This document shows positions 5,393 through 5,442 of a stretch of 5,442 nucleotides of DNA, piece by piece. Made by a program: the position numbers and the translations under genes. This DNA comes from an uncultured Clostridia bacterium (GTDB taxonomy: Bacteria; Bacillota; Clostridia; UBA1381; UMGS1253), in assembly GCA_937892135.1 (NCBI GenBank), contig CALAUK010000056.1, forward strand, positions 1 to 5,442, given 5' to 3'. Numbering within the stretch: position 1 is the stretch's first letter; every line of letters begins with the position of its first letter. The notes beneath the pieces are model-generated. The model had not been told where the DNA came from. It made no database searches and saw only the letters and a program-made list of their open reading frames with translations.

Positions 5393-5399
5393 CTTACCC

Positions 5400-5442
5400 A
5401 TGGAAATCCGTTATTTCAAGAATTATTCCCACTGCCTTGGCC
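5400..5442 (+). CDS. N-terminus of a probable esterase running off the right edge (partial)
   Basis: Fourteen codons are visible: MEIRYFKNYSHCLG. The pattern M-x-x-x-Y-(F/H)-K-x-Y-S-H-x-L-(G/N) resembles the start of the putative esterase family (alpha/beta-hydrolase fold), where it normally continues R-D-M-E. An ideal SD precedes the ATG. The neighbouring upstream fragment also ends like an esterase, so tandem hydrolase genes are likely. The identification rests on a very short match and on context, so the substrate and exact family remain open. Confidence 0.5.
   Translation, partial: MEIRYFKNYSHCLG

Overview
The window reads as three pieces of bacterial DNA from at least two phyla joined end to end. 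I read the joins as most probably an assembly or amplification chimera rather than a natural locus.

Segment 1 (1 to about 4274) comes from an anaerobic, spore-forming member of the Clostridia. It has an alpha/beta-type small acid-soluble spore protein (SASP), strong Shine-Dalgarno (SD) sites, AT-rich spacers and a consensus sigma-A promoter. At the left edge are the first ten codons of a minus-strand gene, possibly of the neutral ceramidase-like family, behind an extended -10 promoter. Diverging from it is the SASP gene (292-486, +) with a candidate sporulation-type -10 box. Then comes a minus-strand group in the order typA fragment, pflB, pflA. pflB (pyruvate formate-lyase) and pflA (its radical-SAM activase) overlap by 14 nt and together make formate and acetyl-CoA from pyruvate in anaerobic fermentation. 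A perfect 15-bp inverted repeat at 505-553 lies between the convergent SASP and pflA genes and serves as a two-way terminator.

The third gene of the group, typA/bipA, keeps only its C-terminal third. The family sequence stops abruptly near 4274, upstream of the motif SILIETMRREG.

Segment 2 (about 4275 to about 5250) looks like Bacteroidota, probably Prevotella-like. It holds the start of a capsule or exopolysaccharide locus: a long leader with a TAnnTTTG promoter box, 13-bp direct repeats and a hairpin, then an UpxY-type NusG-family antiterminator, then the first 50 codons of a WecA/MraY-family sugar-phosphate transferase. That gene breaks just before its expected GG motif.

Segment 3 (about 5250 to 5442) is more GC-rich and has a clear SD site, so it looks like a Firmicutes-type or similar genome. 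It holds the last 37 codons of an alpha/beta-hydrolase esterase and, 37 bp later, the start of what looks like a second esterase. The two joins each cut a gene internally, and no transposase, integrase or tRNA is seen at either. I found no CRISPR array, RNA gene, insertion sequence or convincing new biological system. The most notable signals are the two joins and the repeat-rich leader of the upxY-like gene.
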